The notes under the pieces are model-generated. The model was not told the DNA's origin. It made no database searches and saw only the letters and a program-made list of their open reading frames with translations. Source: Betaproteobacteria bacterium (GTDB taxonomy: Bacteria > Pseudomonadota > Gammaproteobacteria > Burkholderiales > WYBJ01). Taken from it: a stretch of 57,210 nucleotides of DNA. How positions within the stretch are numbered: the stretch's first letter is position 1; each line of letters opens with the position of its first letter. A program made the translations under genes and the position numbers. The stretch lies in NCBI GenBank assembly GCA_009377585.1, contig WHTS01000021.1, forward strand, positions 1 through 57,210. Reading direction: 5' to 3'. This document shows positions 15,807 through 30,800 of this stretch, piece by piece.

Positions 15807-18800
15807 ATGAAGACGTGCGTCGTTCGTTCGCGTCCTGTTTTCAGTCATGTCGCATCAGCGTGTTCTGCGATTGCATCAGCGGTAGAGCGCGCATTCAATC
15901 CCATCGAGCGAAGTTCCCGCACCGCTTTCTCGAGAAGCCGATTCGAGTTCGAGCACCTCGAGCAGCGGCTGCTGTTGTCGGCGGACCTGCCGATCGGCGC
16001 GGCCGCTTCGCCGCCCGCATCGAATGAAACCGGCATGGCAGTCAGCGCCGAGGGCGCGACGGAGCAGGTGCCGGCGATCGACCTCTCGGCGGGTGCTCAA
16101 AGCTTTCTCTCGGGAGCCGCTCGACAAACGGTCTACGTCGACATCGGTGCAACGGGCGGCGCACTCGACACCATGCTGCGCATCGCCGAGGTCGGTGAAT
16201 CGGAAGTCCTGCAGTGGCTCGACAACGCTTCGGGTTCCGTTCTCGGCGAGCAGGCGCTCGACGGCGACATTCATGTCGCCGTCACCGGTAGCGATCTCGG
16301 CGATACGCTGGTCGTCGACATCGGCGCCGAGTACACGCTGCACAAGATCACGGTCGCGTTCGACGGGGGCAAGGGGGACGACAAGCTCACGGGGCCGCAG
16401 GGCGATACGGCGTGGAGCATCACCGGGCAGGATGCGGGCGCGGCCGGGCTGGTGAGCTTCGACGATGTTGAATACCTGCAAGGGGCGGCGGACAACGAAG
16501 ACACGTTCACGATCTTCGACGGCGGCGACGTAAGCGGGCTCATCGATGGCGGCGCGGGCGGGTTCGACAGCCTGGTGCTCGCCGGTGGCTCGTTCGCCTC
16601 GGTCGTCTACACCGCGATCAGCGCCAGCGCGGGCACGATCGAGCGCGATGGCGACGTGCTCGCGTACGCGGGGCTCGAGCCGATCTTCGACAACCTGTCC
16701 GTAACCGATCGCGTCATCCGCACGAGCAATCTCACCGACAACGCGCGCCTCACCGACCTCGGCACGCAGCTCACGCTGGCGAGCACGGACGCGATTCCCA
16801 CCTTCGAGAGCGTCACCTTCGCCAAGCCCGCGAACTCGCTCACGATCAACCTCGGCGGCGATCTTGGCATTCCGATCGTTTCGGACACCGACCGGCTCGA
16901 GATCCAGGCGCTCGCGTTGAACGCGGATCTCATCGTGAACGGCGAGGCCGGCAAGGACGAAGTAACGATTACGGGCAGCATGGGCTTGAGCGGCAATCCG
17001 CTCACGATCAACGCCGAGACGATCAGCGTCGACCCGGGCGTCACGGTGACGGCGGGTGACATCACGTTCAACGCGCTCGCGACGCTGGGCAGCCTGGCTA
17101 CGCCCGATACGCTGCCGCTCGCCAATGTCGCGGCGGCGATCAACATCGACGGCGCGAGCCTGACCGGCGACGACATCGCATTGACGGCGACCGCGTCGCT
17201 GGTGTCGGACGTGACCAATCCGCTGCCGAATATCCCCGCAGCGACTCTGGTCGCCAACGTGTCGGCGGAGATCGCGGTCACCGGTGCGGCCAGCATCACC
17301 GCTTCGGGCGCCTTCACGGCGAACGCGGCGTCCAACGTGAACTCGACCGTGCTCGCCAATGCCGCCACGGTGCCGGTCGCGGGCGAGCTCGCCATCGCTT
17401 CGCCGGTAATCAACACTACGGCGCGCAGCCGCCTTCTCGACAACGCGACGGTCTCCGCAGGCGGCGACGTGACGCTCGATGCCGCCACCAATACGATCGT
17501 CAATGCCACGGCCGATGGCATCATGGCGACGACGACGGTCGGCACGACGACCGCGATCCCGGTGATCATCGCGACGACGCAAGCGTCCATCGAGGATGCC
17601 GCGGCGGTGACCGCCTCGGACAATTTGACGGTGCACGCCGAAGCCACCGGCACGATCACGACCACGGCGAACTCGACGCCCGCCGGGGCGGCGGCCAATC
17701 CGGCCACGCTCGCGACGCTCGGGATCGCGACGGCCGCAGGCCCACAAACCGACGCCGCGGCAATCGCCGCGACGACGCTCACCAGCACCACGCGCGCGTT
17801 CGCCGATACATCGGGTTCGCTGGTGACGGCCGGTGCGCTCAGCCTGCTGGCCGAGTCGGACTTCGACCTGACGACCACCGCCAATGCAACGCCGACGGTG
17901 AGCCTCGACAACAACGGCTTCGCTGTCGCCGTCAACTTCACCCAGATCATCGACGAAGCGTTCATCGACGGCACGCCGACGATCACGGCAGCCTCCGCCG
18001 GCATCCGTACCAGCGGCGGCAGTAACCTCGTTGCGCTCGCGCGCTCGGGCGCGGCGGGCCTCGACCAGGCCGATGCCGGCATCAACGCCGGCTCCTTCGC
18101 GCTCAACACGAACATCCCCGGCGCGGGGCCGATCCAGGGCAATCTGAGCCATGCCTATATCGCATCCGGCGCGGTCGTGACGTTTACCGCGGCCACGGAC
18201 CTGACGATCGCGGCGCAGAACACGAGCATCACCGACATCAGCGCCGAACCGCAAGGCGCGGCGACGGTCGCCGTCGAGCTCGGCGTCGGCCGTTCGGTGG
18301 CCGCCAATATCTCGGCATACACGACCCTCGCATCCATCGACGGCGGCGCGGCGCTGAACGGCGTGCGCGATCTGAGCCTGACCGCCGACGGCGATCAGAC
18401 CGCGCTGGTGACCGCCTTGGCGGGGTCGCTCGCGGGCATCGATGCGAGCGCGCAGACCGTCGCCGCATCGATCACCGGCAATGGCAGCGAGGTGCTGATC
18501 GATGCCGGCGCGACCATGGTGCTCGCCGGTACGCTCACGGCGCGCGCCAATCACAAGGGCACGAGCATCGTGCGCGCGAGCAGCAACGCCGCCGCCGCTG
18601 CCGGGGAAGAGCCTTCCGAATCGCTCGCGCTGCCGATCGCCGTCAATCTCGCCAACGATGTTGCGTCCGCGACCGTGGATGGAAGCGTGAGCGCAGCGGG
18701 CGCGATCGTTATCGCCGCGGATGCCGACATCGAGAACGAAGCCGAGAGCGTGGCCGGCGTGCACGGTGCGGACCCCGACGAGACGAACGCCGCCGATCTG

Positions 18801-21800
18801 GTGGCGGCCGAGATCGCGTTCCTGGCCAACCGGGCGAACCTCGCCTTCGGCGGCTCGCCGGTGCCGCCGACCACCGATCCCGACGTCAACACGCGAAGCA
18901 TCATCGAGCTCGCCGCCAATCACACCCAGGGCAAGGCGGCCGCGCTCGCCGTCAATCTATCGACCGCGGCATCGACGGCCGCGGTGCTGGCGGGCGCCAC
19001 CGTCGCGTCGACCGGTGGTTCGCTCACTGTCAGCGCCACCAGCGATGTCGATTCGACCGCGCTCGCGAGCGCCAGCGCCGTGCTCAATCTCGTCGGTGTC
19101 GCCGCAGGCATCGCGGTCAACGCGCAGCAATCCGATACGGTCGCATCGATCGCCGGCAATGCGACGGCCAACGGCATCGAAGTGATTTCGGATACGTCCG
19201 GAGACGAAACGCACACGTTGCGCGCCGAGGCCGTATCGGGCAATGGCGTGCAGGCCGTGGGGGTATCGGGCGCAGTCGCCGTGACGTTCGCGCTGGGACG
19301 TGCAGACGCGGTCATTGCCGATGGCGCCACCCTCACGTTCGGTGTCGATAGCGATCTCACCGTGCGCGCCGAGGCGAACCTGGAGAATCTGACCGACGCC
19401 GCGCCGCATATCGACGCCGGCACGATATTGGGCGTCGGCGCATCGGTGGAAGTGAACGCCAATCTGTTCGCGACCACGGCGGAAATCCAGGATGTCGCGA
19501 TGACCAGCGCGGATGACATCTCCGTGACTGCGGCCGGCGACTATCTGACGCAAGCACAGCCCGAGGCGGGAGCCACGGCCGCGGCCGGCGTCGGCGCGGC
19601 GGTGGCGGTGCTGATCAGCAACGCAACCACGACGGCGAACATCGCCAACAGTACGACGACATCGACCCTGACGGGTGGTTTGATCGTAAGCGCCGATCAC
19701 TTTGCGCGCGCGACCCATACGGCCAATGCGAACAGCGATACCGAAGAGCTCGGCGTCGGGGCAGCGGTTGCCGCTGGCTTGATGCAAGGCGGCGCACGCG
19801 CATTCATGGGCGCGGCCATGGACGTGGCGGGCAGCGTATCGGTCACCGCGCTCACCGATACATTCATGGATGCCGACGCGATCGCGAGCGCCGAAGGCGT
19901 GGCGACCAACGACGTCCTCCTGCCGATCAAGCTCGATCGCGTGCTGGACGAAGCGTTCGCGGCGCTGCGGCCGGGGCTGGAAGTCGATCCGATGGCGGAC
20001 GTGGACGGCACGGCCGACACGTTGACGGTCACCGGCCATGGACTGGCCACCGGCGATGCGGTGGTCTACGGCATCGGCGAGGACGACGAAACCATCGGCG
20101 CGCTGGAGGATGGCGAGACCTATTTCGTGCGCGTGGTGGACGCGAACACCTTGCGGCTTTACGGCACGCGCTCGAATGCGGTCGACGACACCGGCCGCAT
20201 CGACCTCGCGCCCACTTCGAACGTGGTCGACCCGCACGTCCTGCAGCCGGGTATGCCATCGTCGGTACGCGACCTCGTCGATACGAGTCGCCTGGGCACG
20301 GCGGCCGGCGCCGTGGGTGCGGCGGCTGCGGCTGCGATCAACCTCGATTTCAACTCGGCGCTCGCGGGCATCACGACCGGTGCCGACGTCAGCGCAGACG
20401 GGACGGTCAGCGTCACTTCAACGCTGACGGCCGATGCCGATGCCTTTGCCGACGCAGCCGCGGTCGATTCCACGACGGCCCTGGGCGTTGCTGCTGCGGC
20501 GAACATCACGAGCCAGACCAACCAGGCGTTCATCGGCGGTCAGGTCACCGCGCCCGAGATCGAAGTGCAAGCGCTGCTTGGCGGTGATGGGATCGCGAGC
20601 TTCACCGCGACTGCCATTTCAGGCGGCGGTGGCGACGATGGGCTCGGCGTCGCCGGCGCATTCGCGGTCAATCTGAGCGCGCCGCTACTGCCGATCGCGC
20701 CGATCAACATTCCCATTCCTGCGCTGCCGGCGCTCCCGGCTTTGCCGACACTGCCGCCGCCGTTGCCGGCGCTGCCGCCGCTGCCCACGATCGCGCTGCC
20801 GGCGCTGCCGCCCATTCCGGTGCCCACGGGTGGCGTGCAAGGCGCCGTCATCCAGGCGGGGGCGAACCTCACGCTCCTTGGCGGTGGGGATCTCATTGTG
20901 CGTTCGGACTACGAGGGAAGCTACATCGCGACGACGAGCGCGACGCCGACCGCCACCGCCACCGTGGGCGTCGGTCCTTCCGTGTCGGCGAACGCCATCA
21001 CCCAACAGTCGCTCGCCGAGATCCAGGATGCCGTGATCACCGGCACCGGTGTCGACGGCGACAATCGCAGCGACATCCGTGTCCTCGCGGTGGGCGACCA
21101 TAGCGCCGAAGCGAGCGCGACCGCGGGTGCGACCAATGCCGTGAACGTGCCCGCGGCGGCGGCGATGAATTACACCGATCTCACCACCATCGCCCGCACG
21201 ACCAACACCGCCGGCACGTCCGTCATCAGCGGCAATCTGCAAGTCGACGCCGAGCACGATGCCGTCGCCATTCACGTGGCCGACACCGACAGCGGCGTCG
21301 GCGGCACGGCCAGCATCGGCGCGGCCTTTGCGCTGGGCTACGTCCTCGGCGGCGCGGAAGCGGCAAGCGGCATGCGGATCGACGTGCCGACCGGCACGGT
21401 GAGCATCGTCGCGGACAACCAGAGCGTGATCGATGCCGACGCGCTTTCCGGGCAGAGCGGTACTGAGGCCGATCCCGCCGGAGAGATCGTCACCGAGGAG
21501 ATCGAGGCGCAAATCGAAGGCCTGCTCGGCTTGGCTGGGCAGGGCGAGATTCCCGAAGACGTGATCCGCATCCTGCAGCGGGCTGAGGCCGAAACGGCCG
21601 ATGGGCCGATCGGCGCCTCGGCGGCCGTCGCCATGAATCTGGACTTCGGCTATGTGAGCGCGAGCCTCAGCGACGGCGGCGTGCTGAATACGTCCACAGA
21701 ACCGCTCGTAAGCGCGCGCGGCAACATGGATGCCGATGCGGTTGCCGACGCGACGAGCGTCGATGCGGCGACCGGCGTCGGCGTGGCGGTGGCCATCAAT

Positions 21801-24800
21801 GTCGACGCGCAGCGCATCGAGGGCGCGATCGGCGGCACCGTGACCGCGCCGTCGATCTCGCTTACGACGTTCATGGTGGACGGAGACCTGAATCGCTTCC
21901 AGGCCGTGGCGCGTTCGGGCGCCGGCGCCGACGATGTCGGCGTCGCCGGCGCCTTCGCGCTGAATCTGTCGGGCGATCCGCGCGACATCCTCGAAGGCGA
22001 CGCGAATGACGGCGGCCAGCACATCGCGCGCATTCTCGACGGCGCGAACATCACGTTGACGCAGGCCACGGACATCAACGTGGCGTCGACCTACGTCGGC
22101 TCCTACATCGCACAAGCAACGTCCACGCCGGCCGATGCGACTTTAGGCATCGGGCCCTCGATGGCGGTGAACGCGGTTCAGCATACGGCCCTCGCGGAGA
22201 TCGGCGACGTGCTGATCACCGGCGCCGAGGACGTCAACATCACGGCGAACGGCACGTACACCACCAGCACGCTCGCCGTCGCCGGCGCGGACAGTGACGG
22301 CAGCTTCCCGGCGGCGGTCGCTCTGACGGCGACCCAGAACGACACCATCGCACGCGTTCGTCCGGGAGCGGCGCCGAGCACGATCGGCGGCAATCTCAAC
22401 GTGACCGCGAATCACACCGCGACCACCACCACCCTGGCCGATGCCGAAGCGGGCGGGGCCGATGTCGGCCTCGCGGCGGCCATCGCCGCTGGCGGACCGC
22501 TCGGTGGCGCGCGCGCCGATGCCGGTGCGAACATGATCGTGACCGGCGACGTCAACGTGCTGGCCAACACCGACTCGATCGCCAACGCCGACGCGCTGGC
22601 GAGCCAGGTCGGGACGTTGATCGGCGGACTCACCACCGACGAGGAAACGCAGCGGCAGCTGAAGCGGCTGGCGACCATCGCCGGGGTCGACGACATCCTG
22701 TTCCCCTTCGTCGATCCGCATCCGCCGCTGGAAGCGAATTTCAATGCCGAATCCGACGTCGACGGCACGGCCAACACGATCCGCATCGCCGAGCCGCATG
22801 CGTTCGACAGCGGCGACGCGATCGTCTATCGCAACAATCAGGACGACACGGCGATCGGCGGTCTGGTCGACGGCAACCGATACTTCCTGAGCGTGGATGC
22901 GCTCGATCCCGGGCTGGTGCGCGTGCACGCGACGCGCGCGGATGCGCTGGCCGGCACCAACGCGCTGGACCTCGAGCCGATCACGGATGCGGAAGACCGC
23001 CACACGCTGGCGGCGGAGCGGACCTTCGCTCCGGGCGCCGTGAACGATGCCGACGACTCCATCCTGGTCAGCAACTTCGCCGGGCTGGTCGACGGCGATG
23101 CGATCAAGTACTTCAACGAGGGCAACGACAGCATCGGCGGGCTGGCCGACGGGCGGCGCTACTTCGTCAACGTCGACGACACCGATCCGACTGCCATGAC
23201 CGTGCGGCTGTTCGAAACTCGCCGTGAAGCGCTGGCGAACGACGACGAGGACGTGGTCGATTTCGATGCGACCGGCATGAGCGGTCTGCATCGCATCATC
23301 AAGGTGGTCGATGCCTATCACGATCGCGCGCTCGCCATAGACCCGGTGGCCGCCGTCAACGACGCGGAAAATCGGCTGAACCTCGTGCCCGAGCAGTTCG
23401 CCAACGGCGATGCATTCGTGTACGCCACCGAAGGCGACGACACGGTAATCGGTGGCCTCACCGACGGCACGACCTACTTCATCCGCTTCGTCGAAGCGGA
23501 AGGTGTGAAAGTCGGCATCCAGCTCTTCGTGAGCCTCACCGATGCGCAGGCGAACACCAATGCGATCGACATCGGCCCGGCCGCGAACGCCGACGCGCAG
23601 CACACGCTGACCCCGGCCTATACGTTCGATCCGGCGGCAAACGTCGACAGCGCCGCGAACACGATCGATCTGTCCGCTTACGACGTGCGCTCGGGCGAAG
23701 CGGTGATCTACCGCAACGGCGGCGGCGCCAGCATCGGCGGTCTGATCGACGATGCGGTGTACTACGTCCTGCGCCTGGACGACGGCAGCGTCGTGCTGCT
23801 CAATACGCCGAGCCCCTTCGACATCGCTGATCTCGACGGCTCGGTTGCGACCGGCAGCTCGCATCGCTTCGAGCGCGTCCTCCTCGATGCGCCCGCAGAA
23901 GACAACGTGCCCGACATTCGCATGGGTGCGGCTGCGGCCATCGCGGTCGGCGCCGGGCGGCCGGTGGCCGATGCGACCATCGGCGCGGGTGCGACCATCG
24001 TCGCCGACAATGTCGTGGTCTTGTCGTCGATGGACTTCAACTCCGATGCCGATGCCGACGCGCTCGCGATCGGCGGTGTCGCAGCCGTCGGCGTGGCGGT
24101 AGCCGGCAATTATTCGGAGGGCGAGCACTTCGCGACGATCGGCAACGAGGCGACAGTGACCGCCGACACGATCTCGCTGATTGCTTCCGGCGAAGGCGAC
24201 GTCCCATTCGACTACGATGCCAGCGCCGCCAGTGCGGCGGCCAATCTCGGCGGCAACCTGGCCGGCTCGATCGCGGTCAACGCCGCACGCAACCACACCG
24301 CGGTGCGGATCGGCGACGACGCGGTCGTGACGGTCGACGACCGGATCGATCTGCTCGCCAACCTGCGGCGCGACGGCCTGAGCATCGTCGACGCCGGCCG
24401 CGTGCACTCTGAAACGTTCGCAGGCGAGGCCGCGTTCGGTGCGGTCGCCGCGGCGGGCGCTTCGGTGGCAGGCACGGTGACGCTGGAAGGTGATCTCACC
24501 GAGGCATCGATCGGCGAGGGCGCCGTGGTGACCGCGCCGAACGGCGTCGACGTGCGCGCCAAGACGATCCACGAATTCGACAATCTCGCGGTCGGCGGCT
24601 CGCTGAGCCTCGTCTTCGCCGCATCGATCGGGGCGGCGTTCAACTACACCAACAGCGAAGCCCGGGCGCAGGTCGACGGCTCGGTCAGCATCGCCGACGG
24701 CAATCTGAACGTGTTCGCCGACACCGACGTGCCGTATGCGCCCGAGGCCCTGGGTATTGCCGCTGGCGGCTTGATTGCCATCGCCGGCTCGGTCGAGGCG

Positions 24801-27800
24801 AACGTCATCAGCAACTCGACCATCGCCGGCATCGGCGGCGGCAATATCGACGCCAACGCCGTGAGCGTCCGCGCGCGGGACACCTCTGTGCTCGACACCG
24901 ACACGGGCGCCCTGGCAGCGAGCGGGCTGGTCGCGGTGGGTGGCGCGGTCGGCGCCAATATCATGAGCAACACCGTCGAGGCATTCATCGGCGCTGCGAC
25001 CGTTACGACGGATGTCGGTAGTGTCGACGTGAACGCCATGACGGATTACGACGTCGATGCCCTGGCGCTCGGCGCTTCGGCCGCGGGGCTCATCGCCGGC
25101 GTGGGCACGCTGACCTACAACGAGCTTGCCAACACGACCAGCGCTTCGATCCGCGACGAAGCGGCGATCGATTCCGCCACGGACGTCTCGATCCGCGCGA
25201 GCGACCTGAGCTCGGCGGAAGCCAACTCGGGTGCGCTCGCCGCGAGCCTGGGCGTGGGCATCGGCGGTTCGTTCGCGCTGAACACGCTAAATAACAGTGT
25301 CGAGGCATTCAGCGATACGGCCGACGTGCTGGCGCAGGCCGGGCAGCTCGAATTGGATGCGACCTCGTCCAACGACGTCGACGCGCTCGCGCTCGCATTC
25401 AGCGCCGGCGGCATCCTTGGCGGCTTTGCGACGGTGACCCTGAACGAGATCAACACCCATACGGATGCGTCGATCCGCAACGGCGGGACGATAGAGGTTC
25501 TCTCGGTCACGCTCGATGCGAGCGACGACAGCACGATCGATGCCGATGCCGGCGGGCTCGCGGTGGGTCTCGGCGCGGGCGCGGGCGGATCGCTCTCGCG
25601 CAATACCATGGCGACCGAGGTGAGCGCCGGAATCGGCGGCCTGACGACGCTCGTCACCACGACGGAAGGCGACGTCGATATCGACGCGACCTCGAGCTTC
25701 GTGGTCGACGCAGCCGGCCTTGGCTTCAGCATCGCCGGACTGATCGGCGGCGTCGGGACGGCCTCGATCAACGAGCTGACAAATTCCACGCGTGCGTTCA
25801 TCGATACCGGGGCGGAGGTCGACTCGGCGGGCGCGGTCTCGCTGACTGCATTGGAAGACTCGTCGGTCGATGCGGATGCGGGCGGCGCCGCCGTGGGCGC
25901 GCTGGTCGGTGCTGGCCTCTCCTTCGCTTCGAGCAAGGTCGTGAACACCGTCGAAGCCGTGATCGACGGCGATCCGGGCGTCGAAGGCGAGCTGCCCACG
26001 ACGGTGACCGCAGTTGGTGCGGTGTCGTTGAGCGCCACCTATACGCCTGCAGTCAGCGCAGGCGCGGTCGGTTTCAGCGCGAGTGCATTCGCCGCGGCAA
26101 GCGGCGGCGTGTCGGTCGCCGAAGTCGGCGGTCAGGCGCGTGCAGCGATCCTCAACGCGGCGGTGGTCGACGCGGATACGGTCTCGATCGTAAGTGTCGC
26201 CAACGTCAGCCCGGATGCTTCGTCGAGCGGCTTCGAGCTCTCGGCGTTCGCCGGCGCGGGCGTAATGATCGCCGAAACGGTCGCGGGCCAGAGCGCGCGC
26301 GCCGAAGCGACCGGCGTCATCACCACCTCGGGACTCAACGTCTCGGCGACGGCCAACCGTTCCGGCGACGCGGATGTGAGCTTCATCGGCATCTCGCTTT
26401 TCACCGGCGAAGTGGGCTTCGAGCTCGAGCAGACCTCGGGTGATACCGAAGCGATCATCGGCGAAGCGGCCGATATCACGATCACGGACGGTGGCGACGT
26501 ATCGGTCAGCGCGGCGTCGGACGACGACGTCGATCCACATATCGTCGATGCGGCGATCGGCGCATTCACGATCGGCGCGCAGGCGACCGCCGGCATCATC
26601 GCATCCAACACGCGCGCAAAGGTGTCGGGGCGGGTGAGCGCGCGCAATACCACCGTAGCGGCGAATTCGACCAAGACGGCCGAGGCCATCACCGACATCA
26701 TCAACGTCAACATCCTGAGCCTGAACGGGGTGGCGCTCTCTGGCATCGTCGATGCGTTGCCCGCCGATCTGCCCATCCCCGTGCTGCCGCCGTTCGATAC
26801 CGTGGCGACCGCAAGCATTGCGGGTGACACCGAAGCCTTCCTCGGCGACGGCGCCGACGTGACGGCGACAGGGGCATTGAGCATCACTGCCAATTCGACC
26901 AACACGGCCAATGCCAACAATCTCTCCGCCGGCGCGACACTGGTCAATGTCGCCGACACCGCGAGCCATGCGACCGCGGGCGGATCGACGCAGGTGCACA
27001 TCGACGAAGGCGCGGCCATCGACGTGGACTCGCTCACGACCACCGCGACCTCGGACAACGACGCGACGGCAGGCGCGGACTATGCCGGAGCCTCCGGGGT
27101 GAACATCCTGCTCTCCGACGTCGTCGCGAAGACCGATCACCTCACCGCGGCCTTTCTCGGTCCGCGGAAGGGCGAGGAGCCGAGCGCCGATCCGAGCACG
27201 ATTCTGCGCATCGACACGGGCGGCCTGAATCTGCGTGCGACCTCGACCAATGACGCGACCGTCGGCCAGATCACGCTCGACGCGAGCCTCGTTACGGTGG
27301 ACAAGGTGAAGCCCGAAGCCAATGCCGGCGGCGCGACGCGAGCGCACGTGGGCGGCGGATTCGACGTCTTTGCCGGCAACGTCGATGCCACGGCGGATTC
27401 GACCAACGTGGCGAGCGCCAACGCCGTTGCCTTCGACCTCAACCTGGTCGACGTCGATCTGACGGAGCGGTCCGCGCGCACCACTCACGTCACCGAGGCC
27501 TTCGTCGGTCCGAGCGCGACGCTCAATCTTCCCGGCGCAGCGTTGACGCTCAATGCCGATTCGGAGAACGACGCCTCCGTCTCGCATGTCGCGCCGATCG
27601 ACCTGGGGGTCGTGGATCTCAACTTCATCAGCTCGACTGCGGCGGTCGAGGGCGCGACCAGCGCCTACGTCGCCGAAGGCTCGACGTTGACAGCCGGAAG
27701 CGTTACGGGGAACGCTAGCGCCAACAACAACGCGGAGATCGACCGCTTCCAGTTCGGCGCCTCGGTGGTCAACCTGCAGCAAGCGACCCCGACCGCCCGG

Positions 27801-30800
27801 ACCGCACACCAGGTGGCAGCGTATGTCGGTCCGGCCGCGGGTGTTGCGCCCAACGCCGGATTGAGCGGCACGATCACGCTCGGCGGTAGCGTCGACCTCA
27901 ACGCGACCTCGGTGAACGAGGCCACGGTGGGCGATGTCAGCATCGGCGTGGGCGTGGTGAATATCGATTTGGCGAAGCCCACCATGACTGCGGGCGGCAC
28001 GACCCGCACGCATGTCGGTGGCAACTACACCATCAACGCGACCGGCGTTAGCGGTGAGGCCAATGCCACCAACACCGCCGGCTCTGGAGCGGTACCGATC
28101 TCGATCAACCTGGTGGAGGTAGCCGAGGTCACGGCGGAGGTGCGCACCACCCATGAGACCGAGGCGTTCGTGAGTCGCGACGCCGATTTCACGCTCAACG
28201 GCGGCGGCATCGAGCTCGATGCGGTCTCACGCAACGACGCGACGCTCGACCGCGTGGACCTGGGCGTCTCGCTCGTCGGGATCGGCACGCTCAAGCCGGT
28301 TGTGGACACCGCCGGCGCCACGCGCGCGTTCGTCGAGGAAGGCGGCAATCTCAGCGCCGGCAGCCTGAGTCTCGAAGCGGCCGCATCCAATGACGCGACG
28401 CTCGATTCGGTCATCGTCGCGGTAAGCCTCGTCGACATCAGCGTCATTCGCCCCACCGTGCAGACGACGCATGTGGTCGATGCCTATGTCGGACCGCGTG
28501 CCGGCGTAGCGGGCAACGGCGCGGCCGGCAGTATCGATCTCTCGGGCAGCCTGACCGTGAGCGCGGGGCAGATCGATTCGGGCAACACCGCCAGCATCGA
28601 CGCCTTCTCGGTCTCGGTCGGTCTGGTGAATTTCGATTCCATCCGGCCGGATGTCATGGTCGGTGGCCAGACGCTCGCGCACCTGGGCGGGATCTTCACC
28701 ATCGACGCATCCGCGGTGAACGTGACGGCGCGCTCGCCGAACAATGAAGCCTCCAGCGACGTATTCGCCCTCAACATCGGACTGGTGAACGTCGGCGTCG
28801 GCGGCACGCCCGATCCGATCCGGGTGACGCACGAAACTGCCGCCTATCTGGCCGACAACGGCGACATCACGGTGACGGGCGGGCCGCTTGCGTTCCTGGC
28901 CGAGTCGACCGGCGAAGCGCATGCCGACAATTTCAACATCGGCGTCAGCCTTGCGAACGTCGTCTCGCTCGATGCCAATGCCCGTATCGAAGGACCGACG
29001 CGCGCCTTTATCGGCGGCAACGCTCGGCTCAATGCCGGCGCCGTGTCGCTGACGGCCAGCTCCCTGAACAACGTGGCAAGTGCCTCGATGACGAGCGTCG
29101 ATGTCGGGCTCGTCAACGCGGTCGATCTGAATCCGACCGCCACGACCGCCAACACGGTCGAAGCGTTCATCGCGGGTGGCGCCAATGTGGCGGCCGGCGA
29201 TGTCTCGCTGCAGGCCAACCTCGAGGCCGATGCCGATGCCGAGGCCGACACCGGCGGCTTCGGGCTGGTGGACGTGCGCAGCGTCGATCCGACCGCAAAC
29301 GCGGAAAATCTGGTCAAGGCATTCGTCGACGGCATCGTTTCCAGTGCGGATCTGATGCTGAGTGCCGAAGCCAACCGCGACGCCGATGCCAATACGGCCG
29401 TCGTCGCCATTGGCGTGGTCGGCTCCGCCGGCGCGGATGCCAACGCCAACACCACCGGAAGCACCCAGGTGTACTTCGGCTCGTCGTCACGCATCACCGC
29501 GACCGGCAATGTGTCCGGCAGTGCGACGTCGATCAACCGGGCCAACTCGAAATCGACCGGTGGCGGCGGCGGCATCGTCGGCATCGGCATCCTGGACTCG
29601 AACGCGACGCTCACGGGCGCTACGACGGCTTATGCGAATGCCAATGCACAGGTGTTGCAGGCGGGCAACTTCGAGTTGAATGCGGTCGCCGCGAATACGG
29701 CCAAAGCAGAAACGACTGCCGGCACCGGCGGCGTTGTCAGCGTGCGCGGGGCACAGGCGACGACGACCGTCACGCCGTTCATCGAAGCCGTGATCGACAA
29801 CAACGTGTCGATGCAGAATGTCGGCGGCAGCGTGACGCTGCATGCCGAGTCGCTGCGCGCCGAGGGCGACTCGACCGCGAGCTCGTACGGCGGCGGCTTT
29901 GTCGACGTCGGCGCGGCGAACGCCGATACCGACGTTACGCCCACGGTCAACGCCTACATCGATACCGGTGCCACGCTCGATGTCGGCGGCTCGGTGACGG
30001 TCGAGGCGCTCGCACAGGCGCAATCGACGGGCAGTCTCGGTGATACCTTCACGCCCGATCAGGCGACGATCGACAACGACACCATAACGTTCGTCCAGCA
30101 CGGCTTGAACGATGGCGATCGCGTTACCTACAATCCCAACGGCAATTCTGCGATCGCCACGGCGGACGGCGGTACGCTCACGACCAGCCGCGCGTACAGC
30201 GTCATCGTCACCGGCGACGACACGATTCAGCTCGGGGCGGTGTTCAGCGCGACGGGCGCGGACAGCGGCGATCCGCTGAATGCGGGCATCGGGGTGGATG
30301 CAGCGCGCGACCGCATCCGCTTCGGCGTGGCGCACGGTTTCGAGACCGGCGACGCGGTGAAATACACCAACGACGGCACGTCGATCAGCACCGGGCTGAA
30401 CGCAGCCGACACGTACTTCGTGCGCACGCTCGACGATTTCACCATCAAGTTGTATACGAGCGAGGACGAGGCGCGCGGCATCGGCGGGTTCGCCGACGAT
30501 TTCTTCTCGCCCGGCAGCGTGGACGCGACCGCCGATACGATCACGGTGGTCGGCAGCGGCTACGCCGAAGACCAGGCGATCACCTATCGCGCCGCGCAGG
30601 CCGTCCAGTTCACGAGCGAGGCGGCCGACTTCGACAGCGCCACCGGTACGACCACGGACAACAATCAGATCTTCGCGCCGGGGCACGGCTTCGCCAATGG
30701 CGACCGGGTGATCTACCGGGTCCAGCCCGGCGGTGCGGCGATCGGCGGCCTCGTGGCAGATACCGCGTACTTCGTCATACGCCTCGACGGCGATCACATC

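Noticed and set aside
15876-18923. Long open frames on the minus strand of the giant gene, up to 1,485 codons (29487-33944)
   Set aside because: They have low-complexity Arg/Gly/Asp/His composition typical of the antisense of GC-rich codons. They lack ribosome sites and known domains, and track the plus-strand frame.
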